Positions 23,855-32,167 of a stretch of DNA of 49,043 bases are shown here, piece by piece (position 1 is the first letter of the stretch; the number at the start of each line of letters is the position of its first letter). The notes beneath the pieces were generated by a model. It saw only the letters and a program-made list of their open reading frames with translations, did no database searches and was not told the origin of the DNA. The position numbers and the translations under genes were made by a program. The stretch is from NCBI RefSeq assembly GCF_009380155.1, contig NZ_WHUV01000010.1, positions 1 to 49,043 of the forward strand, given 5' to 3'. The stretch comes from Pseudomonas piscis (GTDB lineage Bacteria; Pseudomonadota; Gammaproteobacteria; Pseudomonadales; Pseudomonadaceae).

Positions 23855-25177
23855 ATGCCCCTCGCCCTCCTCGACCGCTATCGCGGCAGCCTGCTGGGCC
23901 TGGCCTGCGGCGATGCCGTCGGCACCAGCGTCGAATTCAAGCCCCGCGGCAGCTTCCCACCCGTTACTGACCTGCAAGGTGGCGGACCGTTCAACCTCAA
24001 GCCCGGCCAGTGGACCGACGACACCTCGATGGCCCTGTGCCTGGGGGAAAGCCTGCTGCGCAAGGACGGATTCGATGCCGCCGACCAGATGGGCCGCTAC
24101 CTGAACTGGTGGCAGTGGGGTTATCTGAGCGCCACCGGCGAATGCTTCGACATCGGCATGACCGTGCGCCAGGCCCTGGCCGACTACCAGGAGCATGGCC
24201 AGCCCTTCGCCGGCTCCAGCGATCCCTATACCGCCGGCAACGGTTCGCTGATGCGCCTGGCGCCGGTGGTGCTGTTCTTCTACCCCGACCTGGGCCGGGT
24301 CCGGCAGTTCGCCGGCGACAGCTCGCGCACCACCCATGGCGCCGCCGAGGCCATCGAATGCTGCCAGCTGTTCGCCAGCCTGATCGCCAGGGCCCTGGCC
24401 GGCGCCTCCAAGCAGGAGCTGCAGGTGGTGGAGGACATGCGGTTCGAGCAAGCCAAGGTGGCGACCCTGGCTCGTGGCAGCTACCTGAGCAAGGCCCGCG
24501 AAGAGATTCGCGGCAACGGTTATTGCGTGGACTCCCTGGAAGCCGCGTTGTGGTGCTTCCAGCACAGCGACAACTACGCCGATGCGGTGCTGGCCGCGGC
24601 CAACCTGGGGGACGATGCCGACACCACCGCCGCCATCGTCGGCCAACTGGCCGGAGCCTTCTACGGCATCCAGGGCATACCCGGGCACTGGCTGGCCAAG
24701 CTGCACATGGGCCAGGAGATCCGGGCCATGGCCGATGACCTGCTGGCCGCCGCCCAACGCCAAGCGCCCGCCCGGCCGTTGCACGGCAGTTGCCTGTGCA
24801 AGGCCGTGCAATACCAGGTCGAGCGCCTGGACATGCCCATCGGCCACTGCCATTGCCAGACCTGCCGCAAGGCCCACGCCGCCGCCTTTGCCTCCACAGC
24901 CGGGGTAATGCGCGAGCACTTCCGCTGGCTGTGTGGCCGGGAACACCTGAGCAGCTACGAATCGTCCCCGGGCAAGCTGCGGCACTTCTGCTCGGTCTGC
25001 GGTTCCCAGCTTCTAGCTGAACGTGCAGGACAACCCCATGTGATCCTGCGGGTAGCGACCCTGGACGATGATCCGGGGCAGACGCCGCAGATGCACATCT
25101 GGACCTCCCACGATGTGCCTTGGCTGGCTCATGCAAGCCTGGACAGCTGGCCCGAGTGGCAACCCGGCCGCGACTAG
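23855..25177 (+). CDS. ADP-ribosylglycohydrolase fused to a GFA/CENP-V zinc domain
   Basis: A 440-residue fusion. Residues 1 to about 300 are an ADP-ribosylglycohydrolase (ARH/DraG family), which cleaves ADP-ribose from proteins or nucleic acids: GSLLGLACGDAVG, WTDDTSMALCLGE (Asp55, Asp56), AGNGSLMRLAPV, SSRTTHG, and the second metal site GDDADTTAAIVGQ (Asp253, Asp254, Asp256). Residues from about 308 are a complete GFA-type zinc domain: Cys313/Cys315, Cys332/Cys334/Cys337 and Cys379/Cys382. ATG 23855 follows AAAGGA. Most ARH proteins end near residue 300, so the fusion is unusual. Whether the zinc domain binds a thiol adduct, a substrate or DNA cannot be told. Confidence 0.9.
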   Translation: MPLALLDRYRGSLLGLACGDAVGTSVEFKPRGSFPPVTDLQGGGPFNLKPGQWTDDTSMALCLGESLLRKDGFDAADQMGRYLNWWQWGYLSATGECFDIGMTVRQALADYQEHGQPFAGSSDPYTAGNGSLMRLAPVVLFFYPDLGRVRQFAGDSSRTTHGAAEAIECCQLFASLIARALAGASKQELQVVEDMRFEQAKVATLARGSYLSKAREEIRGNGYCVDSLEAALWCFQHSDNYADAVLAAANLGDDADTTAAIVGQLAGAFYGIQGIPGHWLAKLHMGQEIRAMADDLLAAAQRQAPARPLHGSCLCKAVQYQVERLDMPIGHCHCQTCRKAHAAAFASTAGVMREHFRWLCGREHLSSYESSPGKLRHFCSVCGSQLLAERAGQPHVILRVATLDDDPGQTPQMHIWTSHDVPWLAHASLDSWPEWQPGRD

Positions 25178-25215
25178 ACTGCGATTCTTCCCACAGACCG
25201 ATTGCGAGACCTTCC

Positions 25216-25617
25216 ATGCGCCCAACCCTGATCCTGTTCCTTGCGCCCATGCTGCTGGCGCCATTGGCCCACGCCAGCGAGTGCAGCGACGCTCCCGACC
25301 AAGCCGCCCTGAGCCAGTGCGCCAGCCTCGAGTACAAGACTGCGGACAAGGAGTTGAACAGCCTGTACCAACAGATCAGCCAGGGCCTGAAGAACCAGGC
25401 GCAAACCAAGCAGCGGTTGGTTGGCGCCCAGCGCGCCTGGGTAGCGTTCCGCGATGCCGAGTGCGGCTACGCCACCTCCGGCGTGGAAGGTGGCAGTCTT
25501 TATCCGCTGGCCTACAGCCAGTGCATGACCGCACTGACCAAGGCCCGGGTGGAGAACTTCAAGAACTACCTGAAGTGCGAGGAAGGTGACTTGAGCTGTC
25601 CGGTGCTGGGGCGGTAG
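25216..25617 (+). CDS. LprI-like (DUF1311) periplasmic protein
   Basis: A 133-residue protein with a Sec signal peptide (MRPTLILFLAPMLLAPLAHA-S). The mature part has the LprI/DUF1311 pattern: Cys pairs in ECSDAPDQAALSQC, a repeat-like helix ADKELNSLYQQISQGL, then LVGAQRAWVAFRDAECGY, the signature W-x-x-F-R-D-x-x-C. Some homologues inhibit lysozyme; others have no known role. It starts 38 bases after the ADP-ribosylglycohydrolase stop and could be cotranscribed, though it lies in a different cell compartment. Confidence 0.88.
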   Translation: MRPTLILFLAPMLLAPLAHASECSDAPDQAALSQCASLEYKTADKELNSLYQQISQGLKNQAQTKQRLVGAQRAWVAFRDAECGYATSGVEGGSLYPLAYSQCMTALTKARVENFKNYLKCEEGDLSCPVLGR

Positions 25618-25828
25618 CGGGCGCCGGTCTCCAGCCTCGCGGGAATGTTGCCCGGCGCGCCATGTCGTGAAAAACGTCTGGGCCTAGTGCGGCGCGGCAC
25701 GCTGTACCGGTGGTTTTCTTTGCAATTGGACCTTGCATTTCTCCGTCGCCGCCGCAGAATCACCCCGCCCTGCCTGGCCGTTTGCGCAGGCAGTGCAATT
25801 TCCCCCTATTGCAAAGGAACCTTTGTTC

Positions 25829-27466
25829 ATGGATAGAAGCGCCAGCGCCCGTCTCGGCTCGCTGATCCTCTCGTTGTCTGCTCTGGCCCTGACCGGATGC
25901 AAGGAAGAATCCAGTCCCAAGACCGTGGCTGCCGCGCTCGCCCCGGCGCCTGCCGCCATGGTGATCCCGGTGTGCGCCAACGGCGAATGCGCAGTGCTGG
26001 ACCAGAACGGCGCAGTGCTGGTCGGCGCCGACAACGACTACGACGCGGTGGTCACCCTGCCCCTGGACAAGAGCTTCCTGTTCGCCAAGGACGGGACCTG
26101 GAACCTGGCCAGCGCCGACGGCAAGCAGATCCTGCTGGCCAACTTCACCGACGACCTGCGGCCATTGACCCCCGGCTACTTCGGCTTTGGCCAGGACGAC
26201 AAGCTGGGCATCATCGACCAGAGCGGCAAGCAGGTGCAGCCACCGCGCTTCGACGACTTGTACGTGGGCGGCCAGGACGACTTCATCGTCTATGAGCTGA
26301 ACGAGAAACGTGGCCTGCTGGATGCCAAGGGCCAGGAGCTGACCCAGGCGCTGTATGACAGCAGCGTGGTGCGCGACGACTTTGCCAAGCGTGGCTGGTG
26401 GATGACCGCCGAACGCGGCGAAGAAAAATGGGCGTTCAACCTCAAGACCCACGAGCAGAAGCAGGTCGAGTTCGACAGCATCGACAGCGCCGCCAATGAA
26501 CATCTGGTGGTCAGCAACGAACAGGGCAAGTCCCTGGCCGATGCCCAGGCCCGCCTGGTGGATCCTGCCCGTTACTACTGGCTTGGGGTACCCGGCGACA
26601 ATCGCGTGGCCTTCCGGGAAAAATACGACACTCCATGCGGCTACCTCGACCTGCAAGGCAAGATTGTGATCCAGGCCCAGTTCAGCACCTGCGAAGTGTT
26701 CGGCAAGCAGGGCGCGCTGGTCACCGCACAGGCCGCCGAAGGCGAGCACGGCAAGATCGGCATGATCGACCCGCAGGGCCAATGGAAGGTGCAGCCGGTA
26801 TACGACTCGGCGGAACCAGCGGGCTTCAGTCCTCTGGGCCTGTTCCCCCAAGTCCCGGGGCTGAACCAGGTCGGCGTGCTGCAAAGCGCCTTCACCGCGA
26901 CCTTCGGCATCTTCGATGTGGACAAGGGCGTCGAGTTGTTCAAGCCGACCTACAGCAACATTGGCGCGATCACTACCGAGCTGTTCGTCTTCAGTACGCC
27001 CGACAGCCCGACCAAGCCGGTCACCCTGTTCGGCGAAGCCACCAAGATCGCCACCGTCGGCCTGATGGACGCTAGCGGCAAGGTGCTGATGGAGCCGGGC
27101 CAGTACGTGGACATCCGCCTGGACAGCACCGGTCACTACCTGCTGGCCAGCGAAGACACTTCGCCGCTGGCGACCGTGGCGTTGCTGGACCTGAAGGGCA
27201 AGCGCCTGATTTCCAGCAAGTGGCAGGAACTGGTGGTCGATGAAGCTCGTGGGGCGATCTTCGGTTACGCCGTGGAAGGCGTGGGCGACGACCAGACCCG
27301 CAGCATCAAGGCGCTGTACCGCCTGGACGGCACCCCGAGCTTCCAGGTGACCCAGGTCGACTGTGGCGCCGAGCAGGTCCTCGATGGCCAGGGCAAGGTG
27401 CTGTGGCCAACCAATCCGCAGGATCACTGCCCACAGCCTGACGACGACGGCCCAGCCGAAGGCTGA
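25829..27466 (+). CDS. WG-repeat lipoprotein
   Basis: A 545-residue protein with a lipoprotein signal (LSALALTGC at about residues 16-24), so it is lipid-anchored in the envelope. The body is built of degenerate WG-type repeats of the form G-x-I-D-x-x-G-K (LGIIDQSGKQVQPPRFDDL, RGLLDAKGQEL, CGYLDLQGKIVIQAQF, IGMIDPQGQWKVQPVYD, VGLMDASGKVL), which fold as beta hairpins. ATG 25829 follows AAAGGA. The 211 bases upstream contain no other gene. Function unknown; such repeats usually mediate binding. Confidence 0.85.
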   Translation: MDRSASARLGSLILSLSALALTGCKEESSPKTVAAALAPAPAAMVIPVCANGECAVLDQNGAVLVGADNDYDAVVTLPLDKSFLFAKDGTWNLASADGKQILLANFTDDLRPLTPGYFGFGQDDKLGIIDQSGKQVQPPRFDDLYVGGQDDFIVYELNEKRGLLDAKGQELTQALYDSSVVRDDFAKRGWWMTAERGEEKWAFNLKTHEQKQVEFDSIDSAANEHLVVSNEQGKSLADAQARLVDPARYYWLGVPGDNRVAFREKYDTPCGYLDLQGKIVIQAQFSTCEVFGKQGALVTAQAAEGEHGKIGMIDPQGQWKVQPVYDSAEPAGFSPLGLFPQVPGLNQVGVLQSAFTATFGIFDVDKGVELFKPTYSNIGAITTELFVFSTPDSPTKPVTLFGEATKIATVGLMDASGKVLMEPGQYVDIRLDSTGHYLLASEDTSPLATVALLDLKGKRLISSKWQELVVDEARGAIFGYAVEGVGDDQTRSIKALYRLDGTPSFQVTQVDCGAEQVLDGQGKVLWPTNPQDHCPQPDDDGPAEG

Positions 27467-27567
27467 GCCCGGCCCGAGCGGCCACGGCTGCGATCAAGCC
27501 TGCTAGGATGCGGGCTTGATCGATTCAGCCAACCGGCCCGGATGGGGCCCGACAGGAACTGTCTCCC

Positions 27568-28236
27568 ATGCTCAACGCTTTGCTCTTCGACCTCGACGGC
27601 ACCCTGACCGACACCGACGCCCTGCACCTGCTGGCCCTGCAACAACTGCTGCTGGAGGAAGAGCAGCGGGTCTTCAGCCACGCGCAATTCATGGCCCATG
27701 TCAGCGGCCAGGCCAACGCCAACATGTGCCGTTACCTGTTCCCCGAGCGTAGCGTGGCCGAACACGAAGCCTTCGCCGAGCGCAAGGAGCAGCGTTTTCG
27801 CCAACTCTCCCCACAACTGACGCCGATCCCCGGCCTCCTGCGCCTGCTGAACTTCGCCGAGCAACAAGGTATCGGCACCTGCGTGGTGACCAACGCGCCC
27901 CGGGCCAATGCCGAACACATGCTCCAGGCCCTGGGCCTGAGCCAACGCCTGCCGATCGTACTGGTGGCCGAGGAACTGCCCCGGGCCAAGCCCGATCCCC
28001 TGCCCTACCTGCGTGGCCTGCAAGCCCTGGATGCCGCGGCCGGCCAGGCGCTGGCCTTCGAAGACTCGGTCCCCGGGCTGAAAGCGGCGGTGGGCGCCGG
28101 CATCTGCACCTTCGGCCTGGCCACCAGCCAGCGCCCCGAGACCTTGCTGGACGCCGGTGCCCATCGGGTGATCCGCGACTTCGACGATCCGCAGTTATGG
28201 GCCGAGATTCATCGACGGCTCGAACAGCCGGCCTGA
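27568..28236 (+). CDS. HAD-superfamily phosphatase, beta-phosphoglucomutase-like
   Basis: A 222-residue HAD hydrolase of subfamily I with a helical cap. Motif I is FDLDGTLTDTDALH (nucleophile Asp and acid Asp), motif II is VTNAPR, motif III Lys is in RAKPDPLPYLRGLQALD, and motif IV is FEDSVPGLKAAV. The cap residues LEEEQRVFSHAQFMAHVSGQAN fit sugar-phosphate phosphatases or phosphoglucomutase-like enzymes. ATG 27568 follows AGGAAC. It probably acts on a sugar or sugar-alcohol phosphate; the exact substrate is unknown. Confidence 0.88.
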   Translation: MLNALLFDLDGTLTDTDALHLLALQQLLLEEEQRVFSHAQFMAHVSGQANANMCRYLFPERSVAEHEAFAERKEQRFRQLSPQLTPIPGLLRLLNFAEQQGIGTCVVTNAPRANAEHMLQALGLSQRLPIVLVAEELPRAKPDPLPYLRGLQALDAAAGQALAFEDSVPGLKAAVGAGICTFGLATSQRPETLLDAGAHRVIRDFDDPQLWAEIHRRLEQPA

Positions 28237-28326
28237 CGCACAGGCCTCGGCAATACCGCAAAGGGTTGGGAGATAGCAGGTAAAGGAGACAGGAGAGGAA
28301 GCAGCCAGGGGAAGGGAGGAAAGGGT

Positions 28327-28386
28327 GCTCGCCCATCACTTCGACCATGGCATCTTAAGTCGAAGCCCCCCTTTGGCTGGGCGAGC
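28327..28386. other. Nested inverted repeat (possible structured RNA)
   Basis: Outer arms GCTCGCCCA (28327-28335) and TGGGCGAGC (28378-28386) are perfect. Inner arms CTTCGAC (28339-28345) and GTCGAAG (28359-28365) are perfect. The two stems stack with a bulge of C and T on the 3' side. Confidence 0.6.
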
Positions 28387-28555
28387 AGGTGGTCATGTTA
28401 CGGAGGCGCCGGGGATGGCCCTATCGGATAAATCCGAAAAGGTTGTGGGATTGTGGAAAAAACTAAGGCGTTTTTTCTTGGGCGCGACCTTTTTTTCACG
28501 GCCCTTTCACCTCGACGCCCGTAGATTGGGGCCACTCCTTAACGAATCCCATTTG

Positions 28556-28580
28556 GCCCGCCCCTGGCGGGCTTTTTTTT
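28556..28580 (+). terminator. Strong rho-independent terminator
   Basis: GCCCGCC (28556-28562), loop CCT, GGCGGGC (28566-28572), then eight T (28573-28580). It is 320 bases after the HAD gene stop and about 120 before the AraC gene, so it probably ends an independent short transcript. Confidence 0.85.
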
Positions 28581-28703
28581 GCCCTGGACTCAAGCAACGG
28601 CTCTGCTGCAACTAATCAGCTAAACAGGCTTTTGTTATCGCGAATTAGACATCCGGCCTTATGATGGACGCCCTCGTCCCTGTTGCCGGAGACACCCCGT
28701 CCC

Positions 28704-29471
28704 ATGTCCGACCTGCTTGTGGTTTCGTCCATCGATAGCCTGGCGGTGCCAGTCACCAGCATTGCCGTGGATTATCCCAACGGCCACGTGATCCCCTCCC
28801 ACAGCCATCCCCGTTCGCAGTTGGCCTATGCCATCGAAGGTGTGCTGGTGATCGACACCCAGTCCGGACGCTGGGTGGTGCCGCCCAGTCGTGGGGTCTG
28901 GCTGCAGGCCGGGGTCGAGCATCGGGTGCGCATGCGCGGCGCGGTGCGCATGCGCAGCCTGTTCGTCAATGTCGACGCCATCAGCGGTTTGCCCGAGAAC
29001 GACTGCGTGATCGAAGTCTCGCCCTTGCTGCGAGAGTTGATCCTGGCCGCGTCCCAGGTCGATGAGCACTACCAGGCCGACAGCCGCGACGGCCGCCTGA
29101 TGCGCTTGATCCTCGATGAGATGCGCTCGCTGCCGGTGCTGCCGTTCAGCCTGCCCTGGCCCCAGGAGCCACGCATGCTCCACGTCTGCCAGGCCCTGGC
29201 CGACGACCCGGCGGACAACCGCACCGCCGAGCAATGGAGCGACCGCCTGGCCATGAGCGCCAAGACCTTCCACCGCCAGTTCCAGCGCCACACCGGCATT
29301 ACCTTCGGCCGCTGGCGTCAGCAGGCGCGGTTGTTGATGTCCCTGGAGTGCCTGGCCCAGGGCATGCCGGTGGTGCAGGTGGCCCTGCAACACGGCTACG
29401 ACAGCCAGAGTGCCTTCGCCGCCGCCTTCAAGCGCCAGTTCGGCACCCCGCCATCGGAGTTCTATCGCTGA
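28704..29471 (+). CDS. AraC family regulator with N-terminal cupin
   Basis: A 255-residue regulator. The N-terminal half is a cupin (IPSHSHPRSQLAYAIEGVLVI, WVVPPSRGVWLQAGVEHRV) and the C-terminal half has the AraC HTH pair, with SDRLAMSAKTFHRQFQRHTG and VVQVALQHGYDSQSAFAAAFKRQFG then TPPSEFYR. This cupin-AraC type often controls exporters. ATG 28704 is preferred; a TTG 7 codons upstream is also open. It ends 4 bases from the convergent efflux operon (29476-33666), its probable target. Confidence 0.9.
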   Translation: MSDLLVVSSIDSLAVPVTSIAVDYPNGHVIPSHSHPRSQLAYAIEGVLVIDTQSGRWVVPPSRGVWLQAGVEHRVRMRGAVRMRSLFVNVDAISGLPENDCVIEVSPLLRELILAASQVDEHYQADSRDGRLMRLILDEMRSLPVLPFSLPWPQEPRMLHVCQALADDPADNRTAEQWSDRLAMSAKTFHRQFQRHTGITFGRWRQQARLLMSLECLAQGMPVVQVALQHGYDSQSAFAAAFKRQFGTPPSEFYR

Positions 29472-29475
29472 GCGC

Positions 29476-31062
29476 TCAGGCCCGGCGCAGCAGCAATCCG
29501 GCCAGTACGCACAGCAACATCGCCGCCCCGGCCAGCAGGAAGGCATCGCTGTAGGCCAGCAACAAGGCGTCGCGGTGCAGTACCCGGTTCATCAGTTCCA
29601 GGGCCTGTCGGCGCAGGGGCGCGGCCGCCGCCGAATGCAATGCGCTGGCGTAGTCCAGCGGTGCCTGGGCGAGCATCCGCACCCACTCCACCAGGCGCTC
29701 CTGGGTGGCTTGGGCAAACAGGTTCACCGACTCGCCGATGCGCTGGCCATGGAACTTCTCACGCTCCACCACCACCTGGCTGGACAGGGCGATGCCGATG
29801 GCGCCACCGACGTTGCGCACCATGGAGAACAGCCCCGAGGCCGAGCCCACCTGGTCCTTTTCCATACCCTGGATGGCCATCACCCCCAGCGCCACCACTA
29901 CCAGCGACTGGCCGATGCCACGGATCACCAGCGACGGCACTATGACGTTGACCGAGGCATCGGGGTTCAGGTGCATGTTCATCAGGCAACCGATGCCGGT
30001 GATGGCGAAGCCGGCGACGATGATGGTCCGCGCGCTGGTCCAGCGCATCAGGTGCGGCGTAGCGAAGGACATGGCGAACTGCACCAGGCCGTAGGGAATC
30101 ATCATCAGGCCGATCTGCCGGGCGTTGTAGCCGTGGATCTCGGCGAAGTAGTTGGGCACCAGGAACACCACGCCGAACACCACCGCACCGAAGGTGAATT
30201 GCATCAGGCTGGCGATGCCGAAGTTGTAGCGGGCCAGCAGCCGCAGGTTGATCAGTGGCTGTGGGCGACGCAGTTCGATGACCGTGAAGGCCAGCAGGCC
30301 GACACAGGCCAGCAGCGCGCAGTTGACGATGAACGACGAGGCCAGCCAGTCATGGCGCCCGCCCTCCTCCAGCATGATCTGCAAGGCCGCCAGGCCCACC
30401 GCCATGCTCGCGATACCACCCCAGTCGCCCTGGCGCAGCTTCTCCAGGACCATGGGCTGCGGGCGCACCGACCAGCCGATGGCCGCCAACAGCAACAACC
30501 CCGGCGGCACTTGCAGGTAGAAGATCCAGCGCCAGGAATAAGCATCCGTGAGCCAGCCGCCCAGGGACGGGCCCGCCGCCTGGGCGACGTTGTTGGCCAC
30601 CGCGAACAGCGCCATGCCCAGGGGATGGCGGGCCGTCGGCAGCTCGGTGACGATCAGTTGGAACGACAACGGAATCAGTACGCCGCCAAAGGCTCCTTGC
30701 AGCACCCGCGCCAGGATCAGGGCGTGGATGTTCGGCGCCAGGGAACAGGCGATGGAAAACAGCACGAAGCCGGCGGTGCCGACCATCAGCACCCGGCGCA
30801 TGGAAAACACCGAGACCATCCAGCCGGTCATGGGGATGATGATGATCTCGGCCACCAGGTAGGCCGTGGTGATCCACGAGCCCTCCTCGAAGGTGGCGCC
30901 CAGGGAGCCGCGCACGTCCGGCAGCGACGCGTTGGTCACGTGCACGTTCATCCCGGCCATGAAGCAGCCGACCACGCTGCCCAGCACCGCGACCCAGGTG
31001 CGCAGGCTGATCGTTGGCGCTGTCTCGGCCGCTGGCTCGGCCACGCGTTGGGCACTAGTCAT
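29476..31062 (-). CDS. DHA2-family drug efflux MFS permease (EmrB-like)
   Basis: A 528-residue inner-membrane permease with about 14 TM segments, the DHA2/EmrB size. Typical marks are FMAGMNVHVTNASLPDVRGSLGA near TM1, WITTAYLVAEIIIIPMTGW, and ARVLQGAFGGVLIPLSF. Its ATG at 31062 overlaps the stop of the upstream membrane-fusion gene (ATGACTAG), which implies translational coupling. It is the last gene of an OprM-EmrA-EmrB order, so it is the pump of a tripartite efflux system across both membranes. Substrates are unknown; amphipathic drugs or the cell's own secondary metabolites are likely. Confidence 0.92.
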   Translation of the reverse strand: MTSAQRVAEPAAETAPTISLRTWVAVLGSVVGCFMAGMNVHVTNASLPDVRGSLGATFEEGSWITTAYLVAEIIIIPMTGWMVSVFSMRRVLMVGTAGFVLFSIACSLAPNIHALILARVLQGAFGGVLIPLSFQLIVTELPTARHPLGMALFAVANNVAQAAGPSLGGWLTDAYSWRWIFYLQVPPGLLLLAAIGWSVRPQPMVLEKLRQGDWGGIASMAVGLAALQIMLEEGGRHDWLASSFIVNCALLACVGLLAFTVIELRRPQPLINLRLLARYNFGIASLMQFTFGAVVFGVVFLVPNYFAEIHGYNARQIGLMMIPYGLVQFAMSFATPHLMRWTSARTIIVAGFAITGIGCLMNMHLNPDASVNVIVPSLVIRGIGQSLVVVALGVMAIQGMEKDQVGSASGLFSMVRNVGGAIGIALSSQVVVEREKFHGQRIGESVNLFAQATQERLVEWVRMLAQAPLDYASALHSAAAAPLRRQALELMNRVLHRDALLLAYSDAFLLAGAAMLLCVLAGLLLRRA

Positions 31063-32167
31063 GGCGGGTATCCACGGTCACCACCACCGACATGCCCGGG
31101 CGCAGCTCGGCCTGGCGCGGCTGCCCGGGATCCAGGTGGATGCGCACCGGCATGCGCTGCACGATCTTGGTGAAGTTGCCGGTGGCGTTGTCCGGCGGCA
31201 GCAAGGCGAATTGCGCACCGGAGGCCGGGGCGAAGCTGTCCACCCGCCCGGTGAGCACCTGGCCCCCCAGGGCGTCGACCTCGACCCGTGCCACCTGCCC
31301 GGGACGCATGCCCTGGACCTGGGTTTCCTTGTAGTTGGCCACCACGTAGGCCTCCCGGGGCACCACCGCGAGCAGCGGCGCGCCGACTTCCACATACTGC
31401 CCCGCGCGCAAGCTGCGTTGCCCGGCAATCCCGGCCACCGGGCTGCGCAGCTCGGTACGGGCCAGGTCGATACGGGCCAGGCGCAATTGGGCATCGCTGC
31501 GGGCGACGCCGGCCTCGAGCTTGTCCAGCTGGGCCCGGGTACTTTGCTGCTCGGTATCGAGCACCGCCACCTGCTGGCGTCGCGCGGCCAGGTTGGCGCG
31601 GGCGGCGACCAGCGCGGCATCGGCCTGGCGCGCCAGGGCATCGGCGCTTTCCAGTTGCTGCACGCTGCTGACCTGCTGGCTGGCCAGGTGCCGTTGCCGG
31701 CGGCCTTCCTGGCCGGCGCGCAAGGCCTCGGCCTCGGCGGCGCCGACCCGAGCCCGGGCCTCGTCGATCAAGCTTTGCTGTTGTTGCTGGCGCGCCTGCA
31801 GGTTGGCCACCCGGGCTTGCCCGGTGCGCCATTCGGCGCGGGCCTCGCGCAGCATCGCCTCGGCCTGCTCGACCCGGGCCGAATAGTCGCTGTCGTCGAT
31901 CCGGGCCAAAAGGTCGCCAGCCTCGAGCGCTTGATTGTCACGCACCTCGACGCTGGCCAGGTAACCGGCCACCCGGGGCGCGATGGTGACGATATCGGCC
32001 CGCAGGTAGGCATCGTCGGTCGCCACCAGGAACCGGCCGTCGAACCACCAGTACAGGCTCCAGGCCAGGATCGACAACAGGCCCAGGGTCAGCCCCGCAT
32101 ACAACGCCAGGCGGCGCCGGGTCAGGCCGGGGACAGCGGGAACGGGAGTGGTAGCGGTATCGGTCAT
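31055..32167 (-). CDS. Membrane-fusion (periplasmic adaptor) protein, EmrA/HlyD type
   Basis: A 370-residue adaptor linking the inner-membrane pump to the outer-membrane channel. There is one N-terminal TM anchor (LALYAGLTLGLLSILAWSLYWWF). It is followed by the lipoyl half-motif SVEVRDNQALEAGDLLARIDDSDY, a long coiled-coil hairpin (EQAEAMLREARAEWRTGQAR to about AQLDKLEAGVARSDAQL), the second lipoyl half RSPVAGIAGQRSLRAGQYVE and a beta-barrel with NYKETQVQGMRPGQ. ATG 32167 overlaps the upstream channel gene's TGA by 4 bases. A much longer open frame in the same phase is antisense-type read-through and is not used. Confidence 0.93.
   Translation of the reverse strand: MTDTATTPVPAVPGLTRRRLALYAGLTLGLLSILAWSLYWWFDGRFLVATDDAYLRADIVTIAPRVAGYLASVEVRDNQALEAGDLLARIDDSDYSARVEQAEAMLREARAEWRTGQARVANLQARQQQQQSLIDEARARVGAAEAEALRAGQEGRRQRHLASQQVSSVQQLESADALARQADAALVAARANLAARRQQVAVLDTEQQSTRAQLDKLEAGVARSDAQLRLARIDLARTELRSPVAGIAGQRSLRAGQYVEVGAPLLAVVPREAYVVANYKETQVQGMRPGQVARVEVDALGGQVLTGRVDSFAPASGAQFALLPPDNATGNFTKIVQRMPVRIHLDPGQPRQAELRPGMSVVVTVDTRHD

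Larger units (their letters stand above)
28237..28703. other. 467-base stretch without a gene, with structured elements
   Basis: No coding frame is convincing here. A short frame at 28325-28615 runs through the hairpins and the T-run and has no ribosome site. The stretch contains a nested hairpin at 28327-28386, runs of T near 28470-28500, and a strong terminator at 28556-28580. It may encode a small RNA. Confidence 0.6.

Noticed and set aside
25760..27427. 555-codon open frame on the minus strand, antisense to the WG-repeat gene
   Set aside because: No recognisable motif or ribosome site; the plus-strand lipoprotein has a clear signal and repeats.
28325..28615. 96-codon open frame in the noncoding stretch
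   Set aside because: No ribosome site, and it crosses the nested hairpin and the T-run of the terminator.
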